Assembly: GCA_039026975.1 (NCBI GenBank)
Contig: JBCCLI010000275.1
Span: 1-8,842, forward strand
Reading direction: 5' to 3'
DNA: 8,842 nucleotides
Source of the DNA: JBCBKZ01 sp039026975
GTDB lineage: Bacteria; Bacteroidota; Bacteroidia; J057
In this document: piece after piece, positions 1 through 7,384 of the stretch
How positions within the stretch are numbered: position 1 is the first letter of the stretch
How the letters are laid out: every line of letters begins with the position of its first letter
The notes under the pieces: model-generated
Told to the model about the DNA's origin: nothing
The model's input: the letters and a program-made list of their open reading frames with translations, nothing else
Database searches by the model: none
Position numbers and translations under genes: made by a program

Positions 1-533
1 TCCGTAGCATTCTTTCCTACTTCTTCAGCCGTTCCCTCACCGGCAGCATTTACTCTGATAGAATGACAACCCAGAAACTTGGCGGCTTCTACCCACTGGT
101 AATGGTTCTCAACGGTCTGCATTCTTTTAGCAGCATCTGCATCTCCAAGGTTCCCTTCTCTATCTACCATGATTAGCAGACTTACCACCCCATTATCCTC
201 AGCACGCTTTTTCATTTCTCCCAGGTATACCATGTCCTTTCCTTTATCCTTAAAAAACTGATTGACATATTCTACTGCCGAAATCCCAAAGTCGGTTTTA
301 GTCTTTACAGCAAAATCCAGGTTGTCCAGTTTACCTGCCCTGATGGTTCTGTGTAAGGACCATTGGGCAAGAGAGATAGTAAAAAACATCTCAGCAGAAG
401 ATAAGGAAGTCTGTTCTTCTGCTTTTTCTTCTTTTGTAGGAGGCGCACAGGAAGTAAGCCATGCTGGTAGTGCGTACAATGAGGCCCCAGTAACTAGCGA
501 GTTACGTAGAAAAGTCCTTCTAGATCGATTCAT
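1..533 (-). CDS. Exported sugar phosphate isomerase/epimerase-like TIM-barrel lipoprotein (3' end missing)
   Basis: Only the first 177 codons are present; the gene continues past the left edge. It begins MNRSRRTFLRNSLVTGASLY, a twin-arginine signal (S-R-R-T-F-L), followed by a hydrophobic stretch and a lipobox ending LTSC near residue 28, so a Tat-exported lipoprotein is predicted. The mature part starts with FTISLAQWSLHR near residue 47 and then has FGISAVEYVNQFF, LLIMVDREG and the segment WVEAAKFLGCHSIRVNAAG. This is the strand order of the AP_endonuc_2 (xylose isomerase-like) TIM barrel, used by sugar isomerases and epimerases. Family members usually have about 280-320 residues and metal ligands in the part missing here. 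Despite the family name, an exported copy is unlikely to meet sugar phosphates. Exported relatives occur in Bacteroidota keto-sugar pathways, so an unphosphorylated or 3-keto sugar is a plausible substrate (inference). The gene is divergent from the MFS permease. Family call firm, substrate unknown. Confidence 0.9.
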   Translation of the reverse strand, partial: MNRSRRTFLRNSLVTGASLYALPAWLTSCAPPTKEEKAEEQTSLSSAEMFFTISLAQWSLHRTIRAGKLDNLDFAVKTKTDFGISAVEYVNQFFKDKGKDMVYLGEMKKRAEDNGVVSLLIMVDREGNLGDADAAKRMQTVENHYQWVEAAKFLGCHSIRVNAAGEGTAEEVGKNAT

Positions 534-550
534 GAATGATTGTATTTGGT

Positions 551-585
551 TGATAATATGTTTGTGAGAAAATAAGAAATTATCA
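551..585. repeat. Inverted repeat TGATAAT-N21-ATTATCA in the divergent spacer
   Basis: Two perfect 7-base arms, TGATAAT at 551-557 and ATTATCA at 579-585, are separated by 21 bases in the 175-bp spacer between the divergent isomerase and permease genes. A separate 10-base palindrome, TTCATATGAA, follows at 588-597. Such arrangements can be regulator binding sites, and the position would allow control of both genes. The spacer is very AT-rich, so chance repeats are expected. No regulator gene is in the window. Confidence 0.3.
557..564 (+). promoter_or_regulatory. Possible Bacteroidota -7 element (TATGTTTG)
   Basis: TATGTTTG matches the Bacteroidota -7 consensus TAnnTTTG exactly and faces the MFS permease. 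No TTTG or TTG is present at the expected distance of about 19 bases upstream (that position falls at the isomerase start codon), and the element lies about 145 bases before the permease start, which would give a long leader. It is therefore a weak call. The equivalent pattern on the minus strand for the isomerase was not found. Confidence 0.25.
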
Positions 586-708
586 GATTCATATGAAAAT
601 ATGTCTTATGTGACTATATTAGAAATGGATGATATGATGGTATAAGCAAATCAGCTCACCCTCTCATATGTTAAAGACTAACAGGAAAAAATATATTTAC
701 TACTAACT

Positions 709-1944
709 ATGGATGCAACTATCAATCGATCGAGGCTTTTCTTAGCCTCATGTATGGCCCTAATAGCCACTGCCATGTCATTTGCCATAAGAGGGGATCT
801 TATGGGTCCCTGGGGGGAAGTATTTACGCTGACAGGTGAACAAATAGGCTGGGTTACAGGAACAGCTTTCTGGGGATTTACCTTAGCCATGATTTTTGGT
901 GGCCCTATTGTGGATGTAATTGGCATGAAAAGAATTATGCTATTTGCCTTTTTAGGCCATCTAGCCGGGGTACTGGTTACTATCACAGCCACAGGATTCT
1001 GGACCCTATTTTTAGGAACGCTGCTTATAGGGATAGCCAATGGGCTCGTAGAAGCTGCCTGTAATCCCCTGGTCGCAGGTATGTACAATACAGAAAAGAC
1101 TAAGATGCTTAACCGTTTCCATGTTTGGTTCCCTGGGGGCATTGTCATTGGTGGCCTAGTGATGTACTTGATGAGTAATATGGGTATGGGCTGGCAACTG
1201 AAAGTAGGTGTCATGCTAATACCCACCCTGATTTATGGATATCTTTTCTTTGGGCAGAGTTTCCCAGAAACAGAAAGAGTTTCTTCTGGCGTTAGCACAG
1301 CTGATATGTTTAAGGCATGTGCCAGTCCTATTTTTATCTTCATGGTCATTTGTATGTTCATGACAGGTGCTACAGAGCTGGGAACTAACCAGTGGATTAC
1401 TTCTCTTCTCGAGAATGTAGGGGTACAATCTATTTTGGTCCTGGTATTTATCAGTGGGATTATGGCAGCAGGAAGAGCGTTTGCAGGCCCTGTTGTACAT
1501 AGATTTTCAGAAACAGGGGTACTCTTAACCTCAGCTGTTCTTACAGCCCTGGGTCTTGTGCTAATGAGCCAAATGAGTGGAGGAGCTATTTTTGTAGCTG
1601 CTGCTATTTTTGCTGTGGGTATCACCTACTTCTGGCCTACCATGCTGGGATATGTTAACACCTACCTCCCTAAAACCGGAGCCCTAGGCCTTTCTATTAT
1701 GGGAGGCGCAGGTATGTTATCTACCTCCCTTATCATCCCATACATGGGTAGAATTAAAGAAGAACAAACTGCGCTGGCAGCGGATGCTGGGCTAGATGCG
1801 ACAGCAGCAGACCTAGCAGGGGGAGCTGCTACCCTTCAGTATGTGACCGTACTGCCTATTATTCTAATTGCTGCATTTATATTCCTCCATTTCTACACCA
1901 AGAAGAATCTTAAAGCAGAAATTAAAGAACCACAGGCCGCTTAA
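709..1944 (+). CDS. MFS sugar permease, 12 membrane helices
   Basis: This 411-residue integral inner-membrane protein belongs to the major facilitator superfamily. About twelve hydrophobic helices can be placed, roughly at 9-27, 45-68, 74-92, 98-120, 139-157, 165-183, 206-224, 238-258, 268-286, 291-309, 325-345 and 376-395. The loop after helix 2 carries motif A in the form GGPIVDVIGMKR (64-75), with the typical Asp and basic pair. The segment NPLVAGMYNTEKTKMLNRFH leading into WFPGG, and ATELGTNQW at 221-229, recall a Bacteroidota permease group often found beside sugar isomerases and glycosidases. An Ala-rich loop at about 350-374 separates the last two helices. The start at 709 places helix 1 right after a short polar N-terminus. 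Neighbouring glycosidases suggest import of a mono- or small oligosaccharide; the actual substrate cannot be read from sequence. Confidence 0.9.
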   Translation: MDATINRSRLFLASCMALIATAMSFAIRGDLMGPWGEVFTLTGEQIGWVTGTAFWGFTLAMIFGGPIVDVIGMKRIMLFAFLGHLAGVLVTITATGFWTLFLGTLLIGIANGLVEAACNPLVAGMYNTEKTKMLNRFHVWFPGGIVIGGLVMYLMSNMGMGWQLKVGVMLIPTLIYGYLFFGQSFPETERVSSGVSTADMFKACASPIFIFMVICMFMTGATELGTNQWITSLLENVGVQSILVLVFISGIMAAGRAFAGPVVHRFSETGVLLTSAVLTALGLVLMSQMSGGAIFVAAAIFAVGITYFWPTMLGYVNTYLPKTGALGLSIMGGAGMLSTSLIIPYMGRIKEEQTALAADAGLDATAADLAGGAATLQYVTVLPIILIAAFIFLHFYTKKNLKAEIKEPQAA

Positions 1945-1976
1945 TTAGCGAAAAGCAAACATGAAATTGTATATTC

Positions 1977-2002
1977 ACGGGAAGGCCATATGGTCTTCCC
2001 GT
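1977..2002 (+). terminator. Strong hairpin downstream of the permease, possible terminator or attenuator
   Basis: An 11-base-pair stem (ACGGGAAGGCC with GGTCTTCCCGT) closes an ATAT loop, with one G-U pair and no bulge. It starts 33 bases after the permease stop codon. The following bases (CTGCTTAT) are only moderately T-rich, so it could be a leaky intrinsic terminator, an mRNA-stabilising 3' structure or an intercistronic attenuator. The ATG at 1990 begins in its loop and runs into the 3' stem, which makes that codon a poor start for the mannosidase. Confidence 0.55.
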
Positions 2003-2022
2003 CTGCTTATAAGCTCAGCGGT

Positions 2023-4617
2023 ATGCACAGCCCATCATCTACTTTTCTCTTACTGTTACTTTCTTTCGGACTTATCTCCTCTTGTACCCAACATCCCCCT
2101 ATGAAACAGAAATACTTACATGAAGGCTGGACCTTTAAGGCATCTGATGACCAGATTTGGAGAGAAGCCAGGGTACCGGGGACTGTCCATGGTGACCTGT
2201 ATAGGAATGAGATGATCCCAGACTACATGATAGGCCTGAATGAGGACAGTGTGCAGTGGGTAGAGGAAAAAGACTGGGAGTATAGAACACAGTTCACCCT
2301 TACGGAAGACTGGTTTGAGCAGGAGGAGATTACCTTAGTGTTTGAAGGCCTGGACACCTATGTAGAAGTATTTCTGAATGAGCAACAAGTGCTTTCTGAG
2401 GAGAATATGTTCAGGACCTTTGAGATTTCCTGTAAAGACAAGCTAGTAGAAGGGGTGAATTCCCTCAGGATCTACTTCCATTCTCCCGTCAATAAGGGAC
2501 AGGAAAAGTTTGATGCCCTTCCCTACCCTATTCCTGCCACCAATGAGTTAGCCCCTCAGGAGAAAAGAACCAGCGTGCACAGCCGAAAAGCCCCTTACCA
2601 TTACGGGTGGGACTGGGGGCCACGGATAGTAACTTCAGGAATTTGGAGAAATGTCTATCTACGTGCATGGCATCAGGCAGATATCCAACATCCCCATTTC
2701 ATCCTAAAGAAGCTCACCCAAGAACAAGCTTCCTATGAGTGTTCGCTAGCCATTAGCAGTCAGACTACCACAGAGGTAGCGTTAGTGATCAAGGCAAATG
2801 AGAAAGAATTTTCCCGGGATATTCTCCTACAAAAAGGGCAGACTGAGTATACCCTCCCTTTTAATATTCAGTCTCCTTCCTTATGGTGGCCCAATGGCAA
2901 AGGCGAGCAAACCCTTTACCCCATTACCATAGAAGTTAGGAGAAGAGGAAAAGTGCTAGCCAGTCATGAAGAACGCATAGGCATCAGGAAAATAGAACTG
3001 GTTCAGGAAGCAGATGAAAAGGGCAGAGGCTTTTACTTCAAGGTTAACGACCAACCCATTTTTATCAAAGGCGCCAACTACATCCCTACCCATAACTTAC
3101 TGCCAGAGGTAACAGAAGCAGACTACAGGCGGGTACTGCAATCAGCTGTAGACGCCAATATGAATATGCTCAGGGTTTGGGGAGGGGCAGTTTATGAGAA
3201 TGACCTTTTTTATGACCTGTGTGATGAGTACGGCATACTGGTATGGCAGGACTTTATGTTTGCCTGTGCTATGTACCCTGGAGATCCTGCTTTTCTGGAG
3301 AATGTCCGAGCGGAAGCTACAGATAATATCATCCGGCTGAGAAATCATCCTTCTCTTGCCCTCTGGTGCGGGAATAATGAAAACCTGGGAGGATGGTATA
3401 GGTGGAACTGGCAGGAAACGCATGAGCTGGATGTGGGGGCACAAGCAGAACTTTGGAAAGCCTATGAAGATGTATTTTATGATGTTCTCCCTGCCACCAT
3501 AGATAAATATGATGGGGTCAGAAGCTACTGGCCTTCCAGTCCTTCCTCCTCCTATAATGAGGTGTCCAACCATTCTTCAGGAGATGAGCATGACTGGCGC
3601 GTATGGTTCCAGCGAGCCCCTTTTAAAACCTATGAGGAGAAGGTCCCCAGGTTTATCAGTGAGTATGGGCTACAGTCCTGGCCTGACCCCAAGACTTCTC
3701 GCTATTTTGCAGGAGATACCGCCTTGGACATGGATCATCCTGTTATGCGGCATCGGCAACGGTCTAAAATGCCGTATATCCGCAGAACCTTTGACGGGAA
3801 TGACATGATTCTCTACTATGTGAATCTATACTACCCCAATCCTAAGAATTTTGAGGAGCTGACCTTCTTCAGCCAGTTGACGCAGGCCAGGGCCATACGT
3901 ACGGCCACGGAGGCACATAGAAGGAATATGCCCTATACCATGGGCTCCATGTTTTGGCAGATAGATGACTGCTGGCCCACTATGTCCTGGGCAAGTGTAG
4001 ATTACTTTGGCCTGTGGAAGGCGGCTCATTATGCTGCCCGTAGTGCTAATGAGGATATTCTTCTCTCCTACCACCTGGATAAAAGGAGGCTTACCCTTAC
4101 AGGTGTGTCTGACCTAAGGCAGGACCTAGAGGGAGAATTGCGGCTGCAGCTACACAAGTTTAATGGGGACACCCTTTGGGCAGACACTTTGGCCGCTACC
4201 CTAGCGGCCAATACTTCTACCCTTCTCTTTGAATCAGATGTGTACAACATCATTCGCTTTGAAAGACGGACGGGCATAGTCTTAGAAGCCAGTTTACATC
4301 AGGAGGGCAAACAACTCAGTAGAACCCTCTTTTACCTTACCAAACCCAAAAACCTCCTTCTCCCCCAACCTCAGATTCGTTTCTTTGTAGAAGGCTCTCG
4401 GGCAGGAAATAAATACAAGATCACCCTGGAATCTCTGAGCTTTGCGAAAAACATCTGGCTCAGGACTGACAGCACCTACGGCCACTTTTCTGATAACTTT
4501 TTTGATATGCTACCCGGTGAGAAGCGAGTCATTCAATATGATACACGGGGGAAGAATGTGCCCGACTTAGAGAAGGAACTAAGGCTAAGTACGCTGGCAG
4601 ATTATTACAGGAAGTAG
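2023..4617 (+). CDS. GH2 beta-mannosidase, lipoprotein
   Basis: The protein hydrolyses terminal beta-D-mannose residues by family inference. The frame is open from ATG 1990 (875 residues), but I prefer ATG 2023 (864 residues): it gives a compact signal peptide starting MHSPSS and a lipobox LISSC, and avoids a start inside the hairpin at 1977-2002. In 1990-based numbering the lipid Cys is 32. A jelly-roll sugar-binding domain (about 47-226) contains YHYGWDWGPR (203-212), an Ig-like domain follows, and the TIM barrel spans about 340-690. Diagnostic motifs are NMLRVWGGAVYENDLFYDLCD (acceptor-side barrel), WCGNNE with acid/base Glu464, FISEYG with nucleophile Glu558, and MFWQIDDCWP (654-663). All catalytic residues are present and the length is normal. 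No acidic surface-export signal follows the lipid Cys, so a periplasm-facing lipoprotein is likelier than a surface one. Tandem TAG stops end it, 46 bases before the rhamnosidase. Confidence 0.95.
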   Translation: MHSPSSTFLLLLLSFGLISSCTQHPPMKQKYLHEGWTFKASDDQIWREARVPGTVHGDLYRNEMIPDYMIGLNEDSVQWVEEKDWEYRTQFTLTEDWFEQEEITLVFEGLDTYVEVFLNEQQVLSEENMFRTFEISCKDKLVEGVNSLRIYFHSPVNKGQEKFDALPYPIPATNELAPQEKRTSVHSRKAPYHYGWDWGPRIVTSGIWRNVYLRAWHQADIQHPHFILKKLTQEQASYECSLAISSQTTTEVALVIKANEKEFSRDILLQKGQTEYTLPFNIQSPSLWWPNGKGEQTLYPITIEVRRRGKVLASHEERIGIRKIELVQEADEKGRGFYFKVNDQPIFIKGANYIPTHNLLPEVTEADYRRVLQSAVDANMNMLRVWGGAVYENDLFYDLCDEYGILVWQDFMFACAMYPGDPAFLENVRAEATDNIIRLRNHPSLALWCGNNENLGGWYRWNWQETHELDVGAQAELWKAYEDVFYDVLPATIDKYDGVRSYWPSSPSSSYNEVSNHSSGDEHDWRVWFQRAPFKTYEEKVPRFISEYGLQSWPDPKTSRYFAGDTALDMDHPVMRHRQRSKMPYIRRTFDGNDMILYYVNLYYPNPKNFEELTFFSQLTQARAIRTATEAHRRNMPYTMGSMFWQIDDCWPTMSWASVDYFGLWKAAHYAARSANEDILLSYHLDKRRLTLTGVSDLRQDLEGELRLQLHKFNGDTLWADTLAATLAANTSTLLFESDVYNIIRFERRTGIVLEASLHQEGKQLSRTLFYLTKPKNLLLPQPQIRFFVEGSRAGNKYKITLESLSFAKNIWLRTDSTYGHFSDNFFDMLPGEKRVIQYDTRGKNVPDLEKELRLSTLADYYRK

Positions 4618-4663
4618 TAGGTAACGCCAACTTACTCCTAATAGGAAAATAAAACAGATCTAT

Positions 4664-7282
4664 ATGTCATCTTCCCGCAGGCACTTCTTGAAGCAGTCGG
4701 CTGTTTCTCCCTTCGCGTTTCTCCCGGCACCAGATTCGGCAGATGCGCTTGAGCAGGCAGTAGTAAGCGCCATTACCCAATATGCTCAAGCTCCTTCCAG
4801 GGAAGGCTTAGACCTCAGTCCTGCCAAATGGATTTGGTTCCCATCAGAGAGAACCCTGCCGAATACCTTTATCCTCTTCCGCAAATCCATACAGGTATCC
4901 AAAGGGCTGGTCTCAGCTAAAGGATGGATCTTGGGAGAAAGCAGATATGAGTTGCGTATAAATGGCAAGAGAATCCAATGGGGGCCAGCACCTGCAGATC
5001 CCAGATTTAGTGAAGCAGACCCCCTGGACTTACAAACCTATCTGAAAGAAGGAGAAAATATCATAGGTATCACCGTCTTATACTTTGGGTGGGGAGATGG
5101 CACCTGGGTGATGGGAAAACCGGGCCTCATCATGAACTTACAACTCACATATGCAGATGGCTCCTCCACCCAAATCCTGACAGATAGTAGCTTTCAGGCC
5201 AAAGTAGCACGGGCATGGAACCCAGGCCAGCATAAGCGCTGGTACTTGCGTGCCTTACAGGAAGTGTTTGATGCCCAACAGTATCCCCACGGCTGGGACA
5301 GTAGCGGATTCACCCCTGACAGCAGTTGGCAGGACGCTATGGCGCTACAGAATGAGGCCCATCTGCCGGCTATTTGCGCTACCTACCGAGACTACCTGCA
5401 GGAAAGTAATGGCGACCCTGAAGTATGTCGGCTATTTCCAAGGCGTACACCCATGTTGGAAGAGACACCCATTCCGGCCAATCAGCTGGTGAAAGTCCAG
5501 GAAATCAGTTGGAATCATTCGCCAGAAGAATACTTCGACTTTGTAACGCCGGATGCCTATGCCATTCTCTTCACGGAATTTCGGAAAGACGCCAAACTAG
5601 CTTACGACTGTATCCTGACAGGAGAAAACAGCTTTTTGCTCACCTACTCTTTTCATGAGCAAATGGTGGGCTTTCCTTTCTTTCAGATAGAAGCACCTGA
5701 GGGCACTACCATAGAACTCATGATTCAGGAAGCACATGACCCCCGGCAAGATATAGTGATGAATAATCACTACCATGCCTGGAGTAGATTTATATGTGAG
5801 GTGGGCATGAATGAGTTCATGGCCTTTGAATATGAAAGCCTACGCTGGATACAGCTACACATTCACGGAGGGAGGGGGAGAGCCAAGATTAAGCAAGTGG
5901 GTGTCATGAGAAGGGCCTATCCATGGCCCAAAAGTCTCATTCTCCAAACCCGTAATAAGGGGCTCAAAACCAGCCTGGCTGCCGCACTAAATACGCTTAT
6001 AAACTGTGCCCAGGAAACACTGGTAGATGGTATGGGTAGAGAAAGACAGCAATATAGTGGGGATGTAGGGCATCAGCTTCATGCTATTTATGCGCTGACA
6101 GGCCAGTGGGACTTGGCGGAAAGATTTATGTTCACCTTTGGTCAGGGGTTCACCAAAAACGGCTTTTTCATGGATACCTGGCCAGGTTATGACAGAATGA
6201 ATAGAATCAGCCAGCGAGAGCTGGATCTGACCCCTTGGGGACCCTTACTGGATCATGGGGTGGCCTTTATTTTTGATAACTACCACCACTACCTGTATAG
6301 CGGCCGTAAGGAAGCTTTGGAAGCCAACTTCCCTAACTTTCTCCGTTTTTTCCTGTTTCTCAAAGCGCTCAAGGGAGAATCAGCCTTACTCCCTGTGGAA
6401 GATTTAGGCATCCCTACCGTTTGGATGGATCTATACTTTAACAAGCAGCGATATAGGCAGTGTGCCTTTAACCTGTATGTGTCTGCCCTTTGCATTCATA
6501 TTCTCCCGTACCTATGTGAAGTCATGGGAGAAGCATCTACTGGTACACAAATCAAAGCTTGGGGAGAGGATCTTCTACAGGCCACTCAGAACACCTTCTG
6601 GGACAGAGATAAGCAGGTATTCATTATGAATAAACCCTGGATGAAAGACCTATCTGAGGCAGAAGTAGGGGATCGCTCCCTGGCTATGGCTGTTCTCTTT
6701 GATCTCTGTCCGGGAAAACCTACCCAGTGTATCCAGCATTTAGCTACCTATGATAAGCTCAAGCTTTCCTTTCCTGCAAATGCGGGCTGGCGCTACTGGG
6801 CGCTGGCTAAAGGACATAGGACAGACGTAATTCTCAGGGAGCTTCAGCAAAAATGGGCTAATCTCCCCTCCGTCAAACTGAATAATACGATACAGGAACA
6901 TTGGGAAGTTCAACCTGATTCTAATTCCCAATGGAGCCATGCGGGCGTGGTACCCCTGTACATTAGCAGTATGTGCCTGGCAGGGATATCCCCCTTATCA
7001 GCAGGGAGTGAAGAGGTACTCATTTTCCCTCAGCCTGATGCACTCCAAAGTCTCCGTTTAAATTACCATACCCCTGTAGGTATGCTCCGTTACCAACATA
7101 AAGGGAGAAAGGGCAAGCGTAGCCTACTCCTGGATATCCCTCAAAGAGTTACAGCTTATCTAAAGGTCAATAGTAGGGAAAGGCTCTCCTTTCCGGAATC
7201 AGAGAAAGAACAAGAGTTTGGCTATACTACTTATGTCCTGGCAGGAGGAACTACCTATGATCTTATCCTCAGATTAACTTAG
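4664..7282 (+). CDS. GH78-type alpha-L-rhamnosidase, Tat-exported
   Basis: This 872-residue protein resembles inverting alpha-L-rhamnosidases of family GH78, which remove terminal rhamnose. It opens with SSRRHFLKQ, a twin-arginine motif, then a short hydrophobic stretch; a possible cleavage site is ADA near residue 28, with no lipobox. Residues about 52-225 form the lectin-like N-terminal domain (AKWIWFP at 54-60; ELRINGKRI at 96-104), a second beta-domain follows, and the (alpha/alpha)6 barrel spans about 430-780. The family signature, usually DCPQRxERxGWxGD, appears as DGMGRERQQYSGD (455-467), keeping Asp455, Glu460 and Asp467. The later Glu motif appears as NTIQEHW with Glu745, followed by SHAG around His759. 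A C-terminal beta-domain ends the protein. It sits 46 bases after the mannosidase, same strand, so they are probably cotranscribed. The Cys-Pro to Gly-Met change in the signature makes substrate specificity less certain; GH78 fold membership is firm. Confidence 0.83.
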   Translation: MSSSRRHFLKQSAVSPFAFLPAPDSADALEQAVVSAITQYAQAPSREGLDLSPAKWIWFPSERTLPNTFILFRKSIQVSKGLVSAKGWILGESRYELRINGKRIQWGPAPADPRFSEADPLDLQTYLKEGENIIGITVLYFGWGDGTWVMGKPGLIMNLQLTYADGSSTQILTDSSFQAKVARAWNPGQHKRWYLRALQEVFDAQQYPHGWDSSGFTPDSSWQDAMALQNEAHLPAICATYRDYLQESNGDPEVCRLFPRRTPMLEETPIPANQLVKVQEISWNHSPEEYFDFVTPDAYAILFTEFRKDAKLAYDCILTGENSFLLTYSFHEQMVGFPFFQIEAPEGTTIELMIQEAHDPRQDIVMNNHYHAWSRFICEVGMNEFMAFEYESLRWIQLHIHGGRGRAKIKQVGVMRRAYPWPKSLILQTRNKGLKTSLAAALNTLINCAQETLVDGMGRERQQYSGDVGHQLHAIYALTGQWDLAERFMFTFGQGFTKNGFFMDTWPGYDRMNRISQRELDLTPWGPLLDHGVAFIFDNYHHYLYSGRKEALEANFPNFLRFFLFLKALKGESALLPVEDLGIPTVWMDLYFNKQRYRQCAFNLYVSALCIHILPYLCEVMGEASTGTQIKAWGEDLLQATQNTFWDRDKQVFIMNKPWMKDLSEAEVGDRSLAMAVLFDLCPGKPTQCIQHLATYDKLKLSFPANAGWRYWALAKGHRTDVILRELQQKWANLPSVKLNNTIQEHWEVQPDSNSQWSHAGVVPLYISSMCLAGISPLSAGSEEVLIFPQPDALQSLRLNYHTPVGMLRYQHKGRKGKRSLLLDIPQRVTAYLKVNSRERLSFPESEKEQEFGYTTYVLAGGTTYDLILRLT

Positions 7283-7312
7283 CACCTCCAACATGATCAT
7301 CTACCCATCATC

Positions 7313-7369
7313 TGTTTCAAACATGGCCTTAACTGCCTCAGTTTATTCTCAAATCCTTATATTCGAATA
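7313..7369. promoter_or_regulatory. Two small palindromes ahead of the EAD gene; candidate control region
   Basis: The 102-base gap before the EAD gene contains TGTTTCAAACA (7313-7323, perfect arms of five around one base) and TATTCGAATA (7360-7369, perfect 10-base palindrome). The second overlaps TATATTCG at 7358-7365, one mismatch from the Bacteroidota -7 element TAnnTTTG, 19 bases before the start codon. No matching -33 element is seen. The gap marks the functional switch from glycosidases to the conflict-type genes, so a separate promoter with an operator is reasonable, but unproven. Confidence 0.3.
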
Positions 7370-7384
7370 AAATGCGGTACCCCC

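Noticed and set aside
262..567. Plus-strand 101-codon open frame opposite the isomerase gene
   Set aside because: The minus strand encodes a recognisable Tat lipoprotein with TIM-barrel motifs over the same bases; the plus frame has no family features.
678..1226. Minus-strand 182-codon open frame opposite the permease
   Set aside because: It is the antisense shadow of a clear MFS coding sequence, rich in Pro, Ile and Ser, with no domain features; other minus-strand frames to 1625 are the same.
2101..2112. Internal ATG (MKQKYL) as an alternative mannosidase start
   Set aside because: It would remove the signal peptide and lipobox that are clearly encoded just upstream.
3142..4485. Several minus- and plus-strand frames inside the mannosidase
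   Set aside because: They overlap conserved GH2 catalytic-barrel and C-terminal sequence and show no coding signature of their own.
5250..5658. Overlapping plus-strand frames within the rhamnosidase
   Set aside because: The main frame is uninterrupted and continuous with GH78 domains on both sides, so these are not signs of a frameshift or nested gene.
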